NCBI RefSeq assembly: GCF_024868665.1
Contig: NC_079913.1
Coordinates: 6,490,635 to 6,554,634, forward strand
Length of the DNA stretch: 64,000 bases
Direction: 5' to 3'
Source: Triplophysa rosa
Taxonomy: Eukaryota; Chordata; Actinopteri; Cypriniformes; Nemacheilidae
Shown here: piece by piece, positions 62,650-64,000 of the stretch
Layout: each line of letters begins with the position of its first letter
How positions within the stretch are numbered: position 1 is the first letter of the stretch
Translations under genes and position numbers: made by a program
The notes under the pieces: model-generated
Told to the model about the DNA's origin: nothing
The model's input: the letters and a program-made list of their open reading frames with translations, nothing else
Databases searched by the model: none

Positions 62650-62835
62650 TGTAACGGAGGCCAGCTAGTAAAGAGCTGTGCAGTGTGTAAACCTCACTCC
62701 CCGACCAACAGAGACGCTCTAGCGACAGACGCTAGAGACTGCGGTCTTTAGCCTCCTCGTTAGAGCGCCCGTCTCCCATCCGGACCGTCGCCTGTTCGAG
62801 GCCCGCGCAGAGCGGGGCGAGTAGGACCGGTTACA
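62650..62835 (+). mobile_element. tRNA-like element bounded by short inverted repeats
   Basis: The 186-bp segment starts TGTAACGG and ends CCGGTTACA, near-inverted copies. GAGG is repeated directly outside (62646-62649, 62836-62839). Inside is a perfect 8-bp hairpin CTCTAGCG-acaga-CGCTAGAG (62717-62737), then a tRNA-like stretch with A-box-like TAGCCTCCTCGTTAGAGCG, CTCCCAT in the anticodon-loop position and B box TGTTCGAGGCC, then CCCGC/GCGGG. It may be a tRNA-derived SINE or a MITE that captured a tRNA-like sequence. I do not recognise a named family with certainty. Confidence 0.6.
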
Positions 62836-64000
62836 GAGGCCGAATGCTGAATCTGCTCTCTCATTGCTTTAGTATGGTAATGATGCCTTGTGGGGGTTTT
62901 GAGATACAGCTGGTATAGCCATAAGTGGATCGGGAACACCTGAGTCCAACAGACCATTCGGAAGCTTGAGCGTCACAAGCTACACTGACAATCATTAAAA
63001 CACAAAGAAAGTAAGGATCCAGCATTATTAATATGCATTGCCGAAGACGACCTTGAGCACTGACGGCACCAATAGATCACAAAGATCACTAATAAATTCT
63101 CAAACCACACTGTAAAACTTTCTGACTTCTAACATTTTCTTTGTTTGTTTTGAGCTTTTAAAGTGTCAATCTGAAATAAGTTAGAATCTTTCATCTTTCC
63201 CTAAGAATGAATCGGTTTCTATGCCAAAGACCCCCGGCGAGATACAGTTGTGTATATGTGTGCCGTACCACTTCTGTACCAGAGTACCAGAGGGGGGCGG
63301 ATCTCTTCAGGTGTAATTCGCAGAACAGACGAGCACCACAGGTGGGCAGAATGCGTTTCGGAGGTTTTCTTTTGTATATTCATGAGTGTGCCAGTGTGAC
63401 TCTGAATGTGGGTCGCTCTGATGGTAGTCAGAGATGAAAAAGAACCCAGCAGGGAGACTGAGTTTGTGCCCTACAAATGCTGTTGCCCTCACAAACTCAT
63501 AATTAGCGCTACTGAACCAACGCTGCTAAATAAACTCAGAGGGAGTTCAAAGATTATCCCACACTTGCAGCAAAAGACCCTAATGTTTTACAGGCCTCGG
63601 GCTCTGACAGGTGTCCTACATATTCTGCCTGTTACAACTTTGGCATTTATGAACAACAGAAACAGGAACAAATTAATCATGGATTGTTTAAATAATGTTT
63701 AATGATCAGAGTCTACACGTGAAAGATGGAGCTAATAACAGACAGGTTCTGATTGTTTCAATCTCATAGTTACTCAGATGTGACTGTGAGTTTTATATTG
63801 CTCCCAAAATTGGCAAAAATGCTATTAAAATTGCAAGCTTCAAAATGATTTGCTTTCACGTGTCTGTAAAAAGGTCCACAGGTTTTACTCATCCATAGTT
63901 TATCTGTTTGTGACAGAGACTTTTATTTTGAAATTTTAATTCAAAATAATAAAATACTGTAAAAGTAACAAGCACTGATTGGCTGATTGGCTGACTGTGT
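62836..64000. other. Gene-free right end
   Basis: No coding exon, RNA gene or defined repeat recognised. The sequence after about 63700 is AT-rich. The window ends without a landmark. Confidence 0.5.

Noticed and set aside
56101..64000. First exon of TMEM117, the human neighbour of TWF1
   Set aside because: No open frame resembling its conserved N terminus was seen. The gene may start beyond the window or have moved.

Overview
The window is vertebrate nuclear DNA, most likely from a teleost and probably a cyprinid. Two split genes with consensus splice sites encode full-length animal proteins. Many short inverted-repeat elements are of the type common in cyprinid genomes (ends close to TTAAAGGGATAGTTCACCC). 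The species cannot be named from sequence alone.

Layout. 1-29.9 kb is AT-rich, gene-free DNA with microsatellites and degenerate MITE-like elements. 29.9-40.6 kb is a roughly 10.6 kb complex of tandem tRNA-like repeats. Array 1 (about 30.26-34.92 kb, + strand) alternates two tRNA-like monomers, A and B. Array 2 (about 34.92-36.48 kb, + strand) and array 3 (about 37.52-40.55 kb, - strand) are related to each other and point towards one another across a purine-rich/pyrimidine-rich inverted repeat (36.53-37.50 kb). Most monomers carry RNA polymerase III type A- and B-box matches 32-33 nt apart. 40.6-43.0 kb holds a palindromic MITE, a lone array-3 monomer and a further inverted-repeat transposon.

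Genes. pus7l (43,495-47,579, - strand, 8 coding exons, 655 aa) encodes a TruD-family RNA pseudouridine synthase. twf1 (50,279-55,964, - strand, 9 coding exons, 349 aa) encodes the actin monomer/capping-protein regulator twinfilin-1. Every exon boundary was derived from GT/AG sites, and the phases close without a break. Both genes lie on the same strand, in the same relative orientation I recall for human PUS7L and TWF1. The human gene between them (IRAK4) is not seen in the short gap here, which instead holds a hAT-like MITE with an 8-bp target duplication. 56-64 kb has no recognised exon; it contains a degenerate MITE and an unusual tRNA-like element bounded by short inverted repeats (62,650-62,835).

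The two genes are ordinary housekeeping genes. The unusual part is the tRNA-like repeat complex. Its array-1 A units have complementary ends and are followed directly by a T4 tract, so each could be a small Pol III transcription unit. Arrays 2 and 3 have the box motifs but no T4 in the copies read. Whether any is transcribed cannot be told from the sequence.
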